Assembly: GCF_030244015.1 (NCBI RefSeq)
Contig: NZ_JASSYX010000003.1
Location: forward strand, 496,001-560,000
From: Pedobacter ginsengisoli
GTDB lineage: Bacteria > Bacteroidota > Bacteroidia > Sphingobacteriales > Sphingobacteriaceae
Direction: 5' to 3'
DNA: 64,000 nucleotides
Below the pieces are notes generated by a model. That model did no database searches and had not been told where the DNA came from. It worked only from the letters and a program-made list of their open reading frames with translations. The first letter of the stretch is position 1, and the number at the start of each line of letters is the position of its first letter. Both the position numbers and the translations under genes were made by a program. Shown here piece after piece: positions 38,214 through 46,858 of the stretch.

Positions 38214-39041
38214 ATGAATAGTTCTCATCCCGAAACGATTACTTATGAGCAGCTTTCAGATCTTATCAATTTGATCAGACATACACATGGGTTCGATTTT
38301 AGCGATTATTCGGCTGCATCCTTAAAGAGAAGGGTCACCAGGATCATGCAGCTTCAGAAGCTGGATCTTCTTGACCTTCGCACATTATTAACCAATAATG
38401 CGGATTACTTCGAATCCTTTTTGATAGAGGTGACTGTGAATGTTACAGAAATGTTCAGAGATCCGTCTTTTTACCAGTCTCTGACCTCACATGTTATTCC
38501 CTATCTAAGATCATATCAGCGAATCAAAATATGGAACGCAGGATGCTCAACCGGTGAAGAACTGTATTCTTTCGCGATACTCTTTTCAGAAGAAAATTTG
38601 TACGACAGAACGTTTTTCTATGGAACAGACATCAACAACGATGTACTTGAATATGCTAAAAATGGCATCTATGCACTTGAGAAAATGAAACAATATTCCG
38701 AAAACTACCATAAGACCGGTACACACCATACACTGTCGGACTATTATACAGCAAAATATGATGCCGCAAAAATAAATCGTTCGTTAAAAAAGAATGTATT
38801 GTTCTCGGTTCATAACCTCGCTTCGGACGGCGTATTCAATGAATTTCAGGTGATATCCTGCAGGAACGTGCTGATCTATTTTAACACAGACCTTCAAAAT
38901 CGGGTTATTGACTTATTTTACAATAGTTTAGCTAATTTTGGCTTTCTTTGCCTCGGGTCAAAAGAGACACTGCGATATAACGAAATCGGGCGTTTTAAGA
39001 TCGTTGACAAAAAAAACAACATTTACCAGAAAATAGCCTGA
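38214..39041 (+). CDS. CheR-type protein-glutamate methyltransferase
   Basis: 275 residues. The CheR N-terminal helical domain (YEQLSDLINLIRHTHGFDFS) is followed by a SAM-binding domain with IWNAGCSTGEELYS at 106-119, NVTEMFRDPSFY and the signature VISCRNVLIYFN at 213-224. CheR methylates glutamates of chemoreceptors, but no MCP, CheA, CheW or CheB is in the window. In this phylum CheR is often encoded with hybrid kinases, usually with a CheB. Here it sits between two hybrid kinases without one. Its substrate might be the helical region of the flanking kinase. Confidence 0.92.
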   Translation: MNSSHPETITYEQLSDLINLIRHTHGFDFSDYSAASLKRRVTRIMQLQKLDLLDLRTLLTNNADYFESFLIEVTVNVTEMFRDPSFYQSLTSHVIPYLRSYQRIKIWNAGCSTGEELYSFAILFSEENLYDRTFFYGTDINNDVLEYAKNGIYALEKMKQYSENYHKTGTHHTLSDYYTAKYDAAKINRSLKKNVLFSVHNLASDGVFNEFQVISCRNVLIYFNTDLQNRVIDLFYNSLANFGFLCLGSKETLRYNEIGRFKIVDKKNNIYQKIA

Positions 39042-39066
39042 GGGCCCAATAACAACTCAAAATCCC

Positions 39067-40653
39067 ATGGAAAAAATTAACATATTAATTGTTGATGACA
39101 GGCCCGAAAATATTGTTGCCCTTGAAGCACTATTGCAAAGAGCTGATATCAACCTGATCAGTACTACCAATCCCAACGAGGCCTTAAGACTTTCCTGGGA
39201 AATGGATATCGCCATAGCACTGGTTGACGTACAAATGCCTGAAATGGACGGCTTCGAACTGGTTGAGATCTTAAAAAGCAATCCGCGCACGAAAGACATA
39301 CTCATTATATTCGTTACAGCAATTTCCAAAGAAACCAAATATGCAGTTAAAGGCCTTAATACAGGGGCGGTTGACTATCTGTATAAACCTCTTGACCCTT
39401 TTGTAACTTCTGCCAAAGTGGATTCATTCATACAGTTTATCCGAAACCAAAGAGAGTTAAAACGCAAGAACAAAGAACTTGAAGCCTATCAAAAGGAGCT
39501 GATCAAAGCTAAAGAGCAGGCAGAACAGGGCAAAAGAATTAAAGAAAATTTTCTGGCCAATATGAGTCATGAGATTCGCACGCCTATAAATGGCATTATA
39601 GGAATAGCACACCTGCTGGAACGCAGCGGACTCAATGCTGAGCAAAAAGAAATGATAGATCTGCTTGAGACCTCTACCAACTCCCTTCTTGGTGTAATTA
39701 ATGACATCCTTGACCTTTCCAAGATAGAAGCAGGGAAGTTTAAGATTAACAGAAGCGCAACAGATATCTTAAATATTTGCAACGCCGTGGTAAACCTGTT
39801 ACGGATAAGGGCAAAAGAAAAAAAACTGGAGCTGATCACTCATTTTGATCCTGACCTGCCAAACCACATCATGGCAGATTCCCTCCGTCTGAACCAGATC
39901 CTGATGAACCTTATTGGGAACGCTATTAAATTCACCTCAGAGGGCAGCATTACACTAAAGGTGGAGATTCTGAATAGAAAAGGAAATAATGTACGGATCA
40001 AATTCTCAGTAATTGACACAGGTATAGGCATCGCCAGGGAAAATATCGACAAGATCTTTGAAACATTTGAACAGGCTGACGAACAAACCACTGTAAAATT
40101 TGGCGGAACTGGCCTTGGTCTTTCCATAGTAAAGAACCTTGCAAAACTCAAAGGCGGTCTGCTTGAGGTAATCAGCGAAGAAGGCCAGGGCAGCACGTTT
40201 TGCTTTACAAACTGGTATGAAGTCGTCAAAGAAGTTCAGATTTCCCAAAAAATAGTAAAAGAGAAACTTACACCGTTCAACAACCTGAGAGTATTGGTAG
40301 CGGAAGACAATCCCATCAATAAATTCCTGATCGTCAAGATCCTTAAAGACTGGATGATTGACGCAGATGTTGTGGAAAACGGGAAAGACGCGTTGGACAA
40401 GCTCAGGGAAAATGACTATGACATCATACTTATGGATACCTTCATGCCGGTGATGAATGGCCTTGAAGCTATAAGATTAATCAGAGAAGGTTATGTCCAG
40501 GGCAAAGAAAACGTACCGGTGATTACTTTCTCGGCAGCAGTGATGGAAAACGACAAAAAGACCGCAATAGAAGCGGGTGCTAACGATGTGATCAGCAAAC
40601 CTTTCGAGCTCGAGGTTCTGCACGAGAAGCTCCGTCAGTACACTACTTATTAA
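39067..40653 (+). CDS. REC-kinase-REC hybrid histidine kinase
   Basis: 528 residues, cytoplasmic. An N-terminal receiver (phospho-acceptor Asp54, LVDVQMPEMDGF), a short coiled coil (125-158), HisKA with His168 (FLANMSHEIRTPING), HATPase with NLIGNAIKFT and DTGIGIA, and a C-terminal receiver with Asp457 (LMDTFMPVMNG). It has no sensor domain, so input probably comes through the first receiver, which fits a phosphorelay from the large hybrid kinase upstream. It lies 25 bp after cheR. Its last 11 bp overlap the 3' end of the convergent pth gene. Confidence 0.93.
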   Translation: MEKINILIVDDRPENIVALEALLQRADINLISTTNPNEALRLSWEMDIAIALVDVQMPEMDGFELVEILKSNPRTKDILIIFVTAISKETKYAVKGLNTGAVDYLYKPLDPFVTSAKVDSFIQFIRNQRELKRKNKELEAYQKELIKAKEQAEQGKRIKENFLANMSHEIRTPINGIIGIAHLLERSGLNAEQKEMIDLLETSTNSLLGVINDILDLSKIEAGKFKINRSATDILNICNAVVNLLRIRAKEKKLELITHFDPDLPNHIMADSLRLNQILMNLIGNAIKFTSEGSITLKVEILNRKGNNVRIKFSVIDTGIGIARENIDKIFETFEQADEQTTVKFGGTGLGLSIVKNLAKLKGGLLEVISEEGQGSTFCFTNWYEVVKEVQISQKIVKEKLTPFNNLRVLVAEDNPINKFLIVKILKDWMIDADVVENGKDALDKLRENDYDIILMDTFMPVMNGLEAIRLIREGYVQGKENVPVITFSAAVMENDKKTAIEAGANDVISKPFELEVLHEKLRQYTTY

Positions 40654-41203
40654 AAAAGGTCATAGTTTGCGCAGGCCCCACAGTTACAAAACTTTTGATC
40701 AGCTCCGCACATTTGTCTATTAGACCGGGCAATTCCGGCTGCTCATCTTTGTCAAAAGGAGCCAGTACATAATCTACCTGCCTGCCTTTTGGAAAATTGT
40801 CGTCGATGCCAAAACGCAGACGAGCATAATTTTGCCCGCCGCAGAGGTCCTCTATACTTTTCAATCCGTTATGCCCTGCGCTGCTGCCCTGAAGTTTTAA
40901 CCTGAGTTTTCCAAAAGGCAATGCCAGGTCATCAACCAGAACCAATACATTTTCAGGAGCAATTTTTAATTCACGCATCCAATAGCTGACTGCTTTGCCA
41001 CTCAAATTCATAAAAGTGGTCGGCTTTATCACATGCAGTTTTTTGCCTTTAAAGGATACTTCGGAATAATACGCCAAACGTAAATTAGAAAAGGAGCCGC
41101 CAAGCTGCCCTACCAGTTCATCAGCAATATTAAAACCTATATTGTGTCTTGTATTTGCATATTCGGGGCCAATATTTCCTAAACCAACAATTAGATATTT
41201 CAT
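40643..41203 (-). CDS. pth: Peptidyl-tRNA hydrolase
   Basis: 186 residues from the ATG at 41203 (MKYLIVGLGNIGPEYANTRHNIGF). The upstream in-frame extension crosses a -7 promoter element and is rejected. Conserved residues are visible: Asn and His in NTRHNIGF, KPTTFMNLSG, and VLVDDLALPFGKLRL with GSSAGHNGLKSIE. It hydrolyses peptidyl-tRNAs released from stalled ribosomes. It is in the order prs-rplY-pth seen widely. Its 3' end overlaps the convergent hybrid kinase by 11 bp. Confidence 0.97.
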   Translation of the reverse strand: MKYLIVGLGNIGPEYANTRHNIGFNIADELVGQLGGSFSNLRLAYYSEVSFKGKKLHVIKPTTFMNLSGKAVSYWMRELKIAPENVLVLVDDLALPFGKLRLKLQGSSAGHNGLKSIEDLCGGQNYARLRFGIDDNFPKGRQVDYVLAPFDKDEQPELPGLIDKCAELIKSFVTVGPAQTMTFFNK

Positions 41204-41209
41204 TTCCCG

Positions 41210-41217
41210 CAAAGATA
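41210..41217 (-). promoter_or_regulatory. -7 promoter element of pth
   Basis: TATCTTTG on the minus strand, an exact TAnnTTTG, ending 6 bp before the pth ATG. The -33 region is only loosely matched. It supports the ATG at 41203 and a near-leaderless transcript. Confidence 0.5.
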
Positions 41218-41250
41218 ATAGTTTAAATGGTAGCAATTACTGTTCATAAA

Positions 41251-41279
41251 AAAAGCAGCCCCGTTATGGCGCTGCTTTT
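41251..41279 (-). terminator. Intrinsic terminator after rplY/ctc
   Basis: AAAAGCAGC (41251-41259) pairs over 9 bp with GCTGCTTTT (41271-41279) around an 11-nt loop. On the minus strand T-rich sequence follows. It separates ctc from pth, in agreement with a separate pth promoter. Confidence 0.75.
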
Positions 41280-41298
41280 ATGGCTGTGCTGATAAAAA

Positions 41299-41877
41299 TT
41301 ATTTTTTACCTGCTTGCTGCTCTGCTTGTTTCAATGCTCTTGACATACCTACAGAAACAATGGTATCTTCAGGAGTGTTTGTCACTACGTATTTACCTCC
41401 TTCAAGGTCACGTACGCGGAACAAACTACCAACTTCTAATTTAGAGATGCTTACTTCAACTGCCTGAGGCATGTCTTTAGGCAAAGCTTTAACACGAAGT
41501 TTACGTAATTTTTGCACCAGTTTACCACCCATTTTAACACCAGGAGAAGTTCCGGTCAATTTAACAGGGATTTCCATCAGAATTTGTTTGTCATCAAACA
41601 ACTGAAGAAAATCAACATGTAACAACATGTCTGTAAGTGGGTGAAACTGTAATTCCTTGATCACTGCTTTGACTTTTTCAGTACCTAAAGTGATTTCAAT
41701 AAAGTTAGCTTCCGGTGTATAAATAGCATCCTTCAATTCAGTTGTTACTACAGCAAAATGTGCTTGCTCTTTACCACCATACAATACTGCAGGAACCTTG
41801 CCTTCATAGCGAAGCTCTTTAGCATCGCGTTTCCCTACGTTCTCTCTTGGAGAACCGCTAATTGCGATTGTTTTCAT
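41299..41877 (-). CDS. rplY: 50S ribosomal protein L25 / general stress protein Ctc
   Basis: 192 residues of the long, two-domain Ctc type. The N-terminal 5S rRNA-binding L25 domain (SPRENVGKRDAKELRYEGKVPAVLYGG) is followed by a C-terminal beta domain (EIPVKLTGTSPGVKMGGKLVQKLRKLRV). It binds 5S rRNA. It lies 70 bp after prs and has its own terminator. Confidence 0.95.
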   Translation of the reverse strand: MKTIAISGSPRENVGKRDAKELRYEGKVPAVLYGGKEQAHFAVVTTELKDAIYTPEANFIEITLGTEKVKAVIKELQFHPLTDMLLHVDFLQLFDDKQILMEIPVKLTGTSPGVKMGGKLVQKLRKLRVKALPKDMPQAVEVSISKLEVGSLFRVRDLEGGKYVVTNTPEDTIVSVGMSRALKQAEQQAGKK

Positions 41878-41947
41878 TTTTTATTTATTTATATAATTAC
41901 TCAAACCTTTCATGACCGCTTTGATCAATCGGGATTCAATTTTTTTG

Positions 41948-42889
41948 TTAAACATTAAAAAGATCACTAATGGAGCCATGCTCATTCACATTCGCTATTG
42001 CCTTTGCAAACAATGGCGCCGTGCTCAGTACCCTGATCTTCGAACTCTGTTGTTTCAACGGAATGGTATCCGTAACGATCAATTCCGTAAGCATTGAGTT
42101 CTCTATTGTCTCATATGCCTTGCCGGACAATACGGGGTGTGTACAAACTGCCCTTACACTTCGGGCCCCCTTTTCCATAATCAGGGCAGCGGCTTTGGCC
42201 AATGTGCCCGCAGTATCGCAGATGTCATCCATCAGCACGACATCGAGATCTTTTACATCACCGATGATCGACATCGATTCAATCTCATTGGCACGTTTAC
42301 GGCGTTTGTCGCAGATCACCACCTCAGCATTAAAAAATTTAGCAAAGGTACGCGCTCTGTAAGAACCACCCATATCCGGAGAGGCTATGGTCAAATTCTC
42401 CAGTCCTAAACTCTTGATATAAGGAACAAAGATCACTGAACCATCCAAATGGTCAACAGGTATATCAAAAAAGCCCTGGATCTGTGCAGCATGAAGGTCC
42501 ATGGTCATGATCCGGTGGATACCTGCAGACTTTAAAAGATTGGCTACAAGTTTTGCCCCTATGGCAACCCTTGGTTTATCCTTTCTGTCCTGCCTTGCCA
42601 AACCGTAATAAGGAACAACGGCAGTAATGTAATGTGCGGATGCCCTTTTTGCTGCATCAATCATTAGCAGCAGTTCCATTAAATTGTCAGATGGCTGGTA
42701 GGTAGACTGGATCAGAAATACATCGCATCCTCTTACTGTCTCATCATAAGAAGGCTGAAATTCACCATCGCTAAACTTGCTTAACGTTACATTACCAAGA
42801 GGTTTGCCGTAACTTTCGGCAATTTTGTGCGCTAAATCTTTTGTGCCGCTGCCGGCAAAAAGTTTAACTGGGTTAAATTGCAATGGCAT
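41948..42889 (-). CDS. prs: Ribose-phosphate pyrophosphokinase
   Basis: 313 residues with the class I PRPP synthetase motifs: YYGLARQDRKDKPR (flexible loop), DLHAAQIQGFFDIPVDHL, and the PRPP-binding signature DVVLMDDICDTAGTLAKAA. It makes PRPP from ribose-5-phosphate and ATP for nucleotide, His and Trp synthesis. It follows the tRNA-Gln gene and its terminator by about 30 bp. Confidence 0.97.
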   Translation of the reverse strand: MPLQFNPVKLFAGSGTKDLAHKIAESYGKPLGNVTLSKFSDGEFQPSYDETVRGCDVFLIQSTYQPSDNLMELLLMIDAAKRASAHYITAVVPYYGLARQDRKDKPRVAIGAKLVANLLKSAGIHRIMTMDLHAAQIQGFFDIPVDHLDGSVIFVPYIKSLGLENLTIASPDMGGSYRARTFAKFFNAEVVICDKRRKRANEIESMSIIGDVKDLDVVLMDDICDTAGTLAKAAALIMEKGARSVRAVCTHPVLSGKAYETIENSMLTELIVTDTIPLKQQSSKIRVLSTAPLFAKAIANVNEHGSISDLFNV

Positions 42890-42912
42890 TATTGAATACG
42901 ATCAATACTGTT

Positions 42913-42950
42913 AAAAAAAATCGGATTGCGCTGTTGAGTTCACAATCCGA
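42913..42950 (-). terminator. Intrinsic terminator after tRNA-Gln
   Basis: TCGGATTG (42921-42928) and CAATCCGA (42943-42950) pair perfectly. With two further pairs the stem is 10 bp with a 10-nt loop, and on the minus strand it is followed by eight T. It lies 11 bp downstream of the tRNA. Confidence 0.88.
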
Positions 42951-42961
42951 ATATTGTTTAG

Positions 42962-43032
42962 TTGTCCGACCTGGATTCGAACCAAGACAAACGGTACCAA
43001 AAACCGTTGTACTACCCTTATACTATCGGACA
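42962..43032 (-). tRNA. tRNA-Gln (anticodon TTG)
   Basis: The minus-strand 71-mer folds as a cloverleaf. A 7-bp acceptor stem joins TGTCCGA to TCGGACA, with discriminator A. The anticodon stem ACGGT/ACCGT closes the 7-nt loop TTTTGGT with anticodon TTG (reads CAA/CAG). The T arm carries GGTTCGAATCC. The CCA end is not encoded. It has its own promoter and terminator. Confidence 0.95.
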
Positions 43033-43067
43033 ATCTTCCATCAAAACGGTTGCTTTGAAATGGAATG

Positions 43068-43097
43068 CAAATTTACGCACATTTTTCACTTCTGCAA
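43068..43097 (-). promoter_or_regulatory. Promoter of tRNA-Gln
   Basis: On the minus strand TTG-N19-TAAATTTG, exact for the -7 box, with the box ending 36 bp before the mature tRNA 5' end. Confidence 0.75.
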
Positions 43098-43562
43098 TAC
43101 CGGAATCAAAAAAAAGTCAAATAATTTCTAAAAAGAAAATGACCAAAAAACAACGACCAGAAAATCAACCGGTTATTACACATCAATAGCGACCATTTAA
43201 TTCTCTTGTTATATCCCCGATGATATTTAAATAGTTCTTTTCACTTGCTGAGCGCTTTCCGCATACCTGCTGCGCAGCTTCTGCGCTTAAAGTACCCTTT
43301 ATCGCGGCCGGAGCACAGAAGGACCGCAGAAAGTGTGCAGAATAGCGCAGGAAAAACAACTGTATAGCTATATCCGTATCGGACCGGTCAGTGCTGTCGA
43401 AAGACGGCTCAATTATTTGCTCCCGTTTGCCATTACCGCAGCCCCGGCAGGCAATCGATTAAAAATTGTTAAACTCGGCATTACTTTACCCGATTATCAA
43501 TCTTATTCTTTATTTTCGGCAGCAATTAATAGCCTTATTAGTAGTAATCACTTGATAACGAA
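43098..43562. other. 465-bp region without a protein gene
   Basis: No open frame here looks protein-like. The first ~130 bp are A-rich. 43230-43360 is GC-richer and holds an imperfect palindrome (listed separately). The last 100 bp are AT-rich and should carry the promoter of the DUF2723 gene, but no exact TAnnTTTG with a good -33 box is seen. Confidence 0.6.
43266..43351. repeat. Intergenic imperfect palindrome, copy 1
   Basis: An 86-nt imperfect hairpin. CCTGC (43266-43270) pairs with GCAGG (43347-43351), TTCTGCGC (43279-43286) pairs with 43335-43342 (one G-U), and an inner GCGG/CCGC pair closes the apex. It contains a 19-mer (43304-43322, GCGGCCGGAGCACAGAAGG) that matches 16 of 19 bases of the second element at 46831-46849. 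It is consistent with a REP-like intergenic repeat or a structured RNA. Confidence 0.5.
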
Positions 43563-46500
43563 ATGAATTATTCGAAGATTAATAACATCACTGGTTGGAT
43601 TTGCTTTGCAATAGCCACGATCACCTATATTTTAACATTAGAACCATCAGTTAGTTTTTGGGATTGCGGCGAGTTTATTGCCTCTGCTTTAAAAATGCAG
43701 GTGGTGCACCAGCCGGGAGCACCTCTGTTCCTGATGATACAACGTTTCTTCTCCTTATTTGCTTTTGGTGATGCAACCAAAGTAGCTTATTTCATGAATG
43801 TGGGTTCTGCAATAGCCAGTGGCGCGACAATTTTGTTCCTATTCTGGACCATCACTGCGCTTGCTAAAAAAGTACTGATAAAAGAAAACGAAGAAATCAG
43901 CAAAGCCAATATGATCAGCATCATGGGTGCCGGTTTAGTGGGTGCTTTGGCCTATACATTTTCAGACAGTTTTTGGTTTTCGGCAGTTGAATCAGAAGTA
44001 TATGCGCTGTCGTCTTTGTTCACTGCAATTGTATTCTGGGCCATTTTAAAATGGGAAGCAGTGGCCAACGAACCTCGTGCCGACAGATGGCTGCTGTTTA
44101 TCGCCTACATTATGGGTCTGTCCATCGGTATTCACCTGCTCAACTTGTTGACCATACCTGCAATCGCATTCGTTTACTATTTTAAGAAAACAAAAAAAGC
44201 CACTACTTCCGGTATTTTTAAAACCGGTATCATCGGCATACTGATCCTGGCTGTAATCCAATACGGCATCATTCAATACCTGGTATCGCTTGGCGCTTAC
44301 TTCGATCTTTTCTTCGTGAATACTTTGGGGATGGGATTCGGCTCAGGCGTTATTTTCTTCGCTATTGTATTGATCGGGGCATTGGTTTGGGGCATCAGAT
44401 ACTCCATTAAACATCAGAAAAAAATCCTTAACCTCGCTTTGCTTTCTACGGTACTGATCATCTTCGGCTACGGCTCTTTCGCGATGATCATTATCAGGGC
44501 CAAAGCAGATCCTAACTTAAACAACAGTGATCCTGACAATGCATTTTCTTTCCTGGGCTATCTGAACAGGGAACAGTATGGTGACAGGCCATTGTTGTTC
44601 GGGCCGAATTATAATTCACAGCCGGTTGAGGTCAAAGAAGGCAAGACATTGTACAGAAAAGGCGCAGATAAATACGAAAATGCAGGCAAAAAGAGCGAGT
44701 ATGTCTATGACAGAACTACTCCTTTTCCACGCATGTACAGTGATGATGCCAGGCATGTAGGTTATTATAAAGACATGCTGGGACTGGATGATGCACATTT
44801 TCCAACGCTAATAGACAATGTCCGCTTCTTCTTTAGCTATCAGCTTGGGCTCATGTATACGAGGTATTTCTTATGGAACTTCGTGGGCCGCCAAAATGAC
44901 GACCAGGGTCAGGGCAGTGCCTATGAGGGCCAGTGGCTGAGCGGAATAAAACCTATTGACGGTTTGCTTTTAGGCAGTCAAAAAAACCTTCCGCCTACAA
45001 TCGTAGACAGTAAAGCTTACAACAGGTTCTTTTTCCTGCCACTGATTATTGGTTTACTTGGTGCTATATGGCATTTTAAACGCAGTCAAAAGGACGCCGG
45101 TATCATAGCCCTTTTGTTTTTCTTTACGGGCATCGCCATAGTTTTATACCTCAATCAAAAACCGATGGAACCGCGGGAGAGGGATTATGCCTATGCGGGA
45201 TCTTTTTATGCTTTTGCCATATGGATAGGTTTAGGTGTACTGGCACTAAGAGAATGGCTGAGCAAAAAGCTTACACCCGCAAATGGTGCTATACTGGCTA
45301 CAGCTGCGGGTCTGCTTGCCGCACCAGTGATCATGGCTGCACAGGGCTGGGATGATCATGACAGGTCAGAAAAAATGGTAGCTCATGACATCGCTGTTGA
45401 TTACATGGAATCCTGTGCCCCGAATGCGATTTTATTCACTTATGGTGATAATGATACTTACCCGCTTTGGTATATCCAGGAAGTTGAGAACGTAAGGCCG
45501 GACATCCGTTTGGTAAACTTAAGTCTGTTTGATACGGATTGGTACATCAATGGCATGAAGCGCAGACAAAATGAATCTGAGCCTTTGCCGATCAGCATGA
45601 AAGAGTCCCAGTATATTCAGGGCGTGAGAGACGTCATGTATTACCAGGACTACAAACTCGCAGGTTCTGTTGAACTCAGCAACATCCTTGCGATATTGCT
45701 TTCTGACAATGATGCTGACAAAATAGCCCGTCAGGATGGAAGTAAGGATAATTTCATCCCTACTAAAAACTTCAAACTTACAGTAAACCGTGAGGATGTA
45801 CTCAAAAATAACGTTGTCGCTGCTGCTGACTCCGCAAAAATTGTCCCTGCCATGGAATGGACCTTCAACAAAAACTATGTGACTAAAGGAACACTTGCTA
45901 TGTTTGATATCCTGGTACACAACAACTGGAAGAGGCCGGTCTACTTTGCAAGTACAGTTCCTTCAGAACAATATAACGGACTTGACAACTATTTGTATAC
46001 CGAGGGCCTTGCGTTGCGACTGAGACCTCTTAAAGTAGACACTACCCTTGGCAGATCTGACCTGATCAATACTCCGGTACTTTACAATAACCTGATGAAC
46101 AAATTCAAATGGGGCAATGTGAAGACTGCAAATTACCTGGATACACAGTCTGCTGATGACATTTCTATATTTACCAATCTTTTCAACACCGCTATGAGCG
46201 GATTGTTAAAGGAAGGAAAAATTGAAGATGCTAAAAAGGTGGCTGACCGTTATTTCCAGGTAATGCCGGATAGGTTCTATGGAATGAGGTCTACGATGGG
46301 CGCTTATTTCATGTCTGAAAATCTGTATGCGATCGGTGATGTGAAAAGGGCAAACCAGTTGATCGAAAAGTCTGCAGTTTACATTAAAAAAGAGCTGGAC
46401 TATCTTGCGGATATTTCTGAAAGCAAGAATAAATTTACGGGTGGGCAGAATGTTCAGCTGGGTATGTCATTCTTAAACCAAATGGCGAATATAGCTGAGA

Positions 46501-46592
46501 AAAACAAGCAAACTAAGCTGAGTAAAGAGCTGACAGATGAGTTTAATTATCTGGAAGGCAGGTTTAGTAAGTATTTTGCGGCGCAACAGTAG
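43563..46592 (+). CDS. DUF2723 family membrane protein
   Basis: 1009 residues. The N-terminal ~600 contain about 11-12 hydrophobic segments, with the family hallmark TYILTLEPSVSFWDCGEFIASALKMQ at about 22-47 and NQKPMEPRERDYAYAGSFYAFAIW near the last segments. A soluble C-terminal part (about 610-1009) begins with DDHDRSEKMVAHDIAVDYMES and ends with helical, TPR-like repeats. The fold is GT-C glycosyltransferase-like, and a eukaryotic relative (TMEM260) is reported to be an O-mannosyltransferase, so protein or envelope glycosylation is plausible. The donor and acceptor are unknown. Confidence 0.9.
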   Translation: MNYSKINNITGWICFAIATITYILTLEPSVSFWDCGEFIASALKMQVVHQPGAPLFLMIQRFFSLFAFGDATKVAYFMNVGSAIASGATILFLFWTITALAKKVLIKENEEISKANMISIMGAGLVGALAYTFSDSFWFSAVESEVYALSSLFTAIVFWAILKWEAVANEPRADRWLLFIAYIMGLSIGIHLLNLLTIPAIAFVYYFKKTKKATTSGIFKTGIIGILILAVIQYGIIQYLVSLGAYFDLFFVNTLGMGFGSGVIFFAIVLIGALVWGIRYSIKHQKKILNLALLSTVLIIFGYGSFAMIIIRAKADPNLNNSDPDNAFSFLGYLNREQYGDRPLLFGPNYNSQPVEVKEGKTLYRKGADKYENAGKKSEYVYDRTTPFPRMYSDDARHVGYYKDMLGLDDAHFPTLIDNVRFFFSYQLGLMYTRYFLWNFVGRQNDDQGQGSAYEGQWLSGIKPIDGLLLGSQKNLPPTIVDSKAYNRFFFLPLIIGLLGAIWHFKRSQKDAGIIALLFFFTGIAIVLYLNQKPMEPRERDYAYAGSFYAFAIWIGLGVLALREWLSKKLTPANGAILATAAGLLAAPVIMAAQGWDDHDRSEKMVAHDIAVDYMESCAPNAILFTYGDNDTYPLWYIQEVENVRPDIRLVNLSLFDTDWYINGMKRRQNESEPLPISMKESQYIQGVRDVMYYQDYKLAGSVELSNILAILLSDNDADKIARQDGSKDNFIPTKNFKLTVNREDVLKNNVVAAADSAKIVPAMEWTFNKNYVTKGTLAMFDILVHNNWKRPVYFASTVPSEQYNGLDNYLYTEGLALRLRPLKVDTTLGRSDLINTPVLYNNLMNKFKWGNVKTANYLDTQSADDISIFTNLFNTAMSGLLKEGKIEDAKKVADRYFQVMPDRFYGMRSTMGAYFMSENLYAIGDVKRANQLIEKSAVYIKKELDYLADISESKNKFTGGQNVQLGMSFLNQMANIAEKNKQTKLSKELTDEFNYLEGRFSKYFAAQQ

Positions 46593-46645
46593 TAAGCTCG
46601 CAGCATGATGGAAAGTAAAGCGGCAAAATATTGTTAGCTATACAG

Positions 46646-46685
46646 ACGACGAAGGCCCCAGATGATTATCTGGGGCCTTCGTCGT
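46646..46685. terminator. Bidirectional intrinsic terminator
   Basis: A perfect 18-bp stem (46646-46663 with 46668-46685), loop GATT, GC-rich core AAGGCCCCAGAT, followed by TATTT on the plus strand. It terminates the DUF2723 gene. Confidence 0.9.
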
Positions 46686-46774
46686 TATTTCTCAATTTAT
46701 TTCGATCAGGTTGCTTTCAATAACCTTCTCGGCTTCATACATTAACTCATTTTCTCCCTAAATTAGCGCCAGAA

Positions 46775-46854
46775 GCGAGTGTTCTGTGAACAGGCATAGC
46801 GTTGGTCCCGATTCTTCATCGGGGCTAAATGCAGCCGGAGAACAGAATGCGAGC
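46775..46854. repeat. Intergenic imperfect palindrome, copy 2
   Basis: An 80-nt imperfect hairpin 4 bp from the accA stop codon. The apex CCCGAT/ATCGGG closes the loop TCTTC (46807-46823), GCAT (46794-46797) pairs with ATGC (46829-46832), and TTCTGT (46782-46787) pairs with ACAGAA (46842-46847). It shares a 16/19 core with the element at 43304-43322. It may also act as the accA terminator. Confidence 0.55.
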
Positions 46855-46858
46855 TTAC

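Noticed and set aside
41204-41236. Upstream start for pth
   Set aside because: The extension crosses an exact -7 promoter element and lies outside the conserved N-terminus MKYLIVGLGN.
43333-43566. 77-codon plus-strand frame before the DUF2723 gene
   Set aside because: It starts inside the palindromic repeat, overlaps the DUF2723 start and has no recognisable protein features.
46695-46757. 21-codon minus-strand frame reading like NELMYEAEKVIESNLIEIN
   Set aside because: Protein-like composition, but too short and bounded by stops. Cannot be distinguished from chance.
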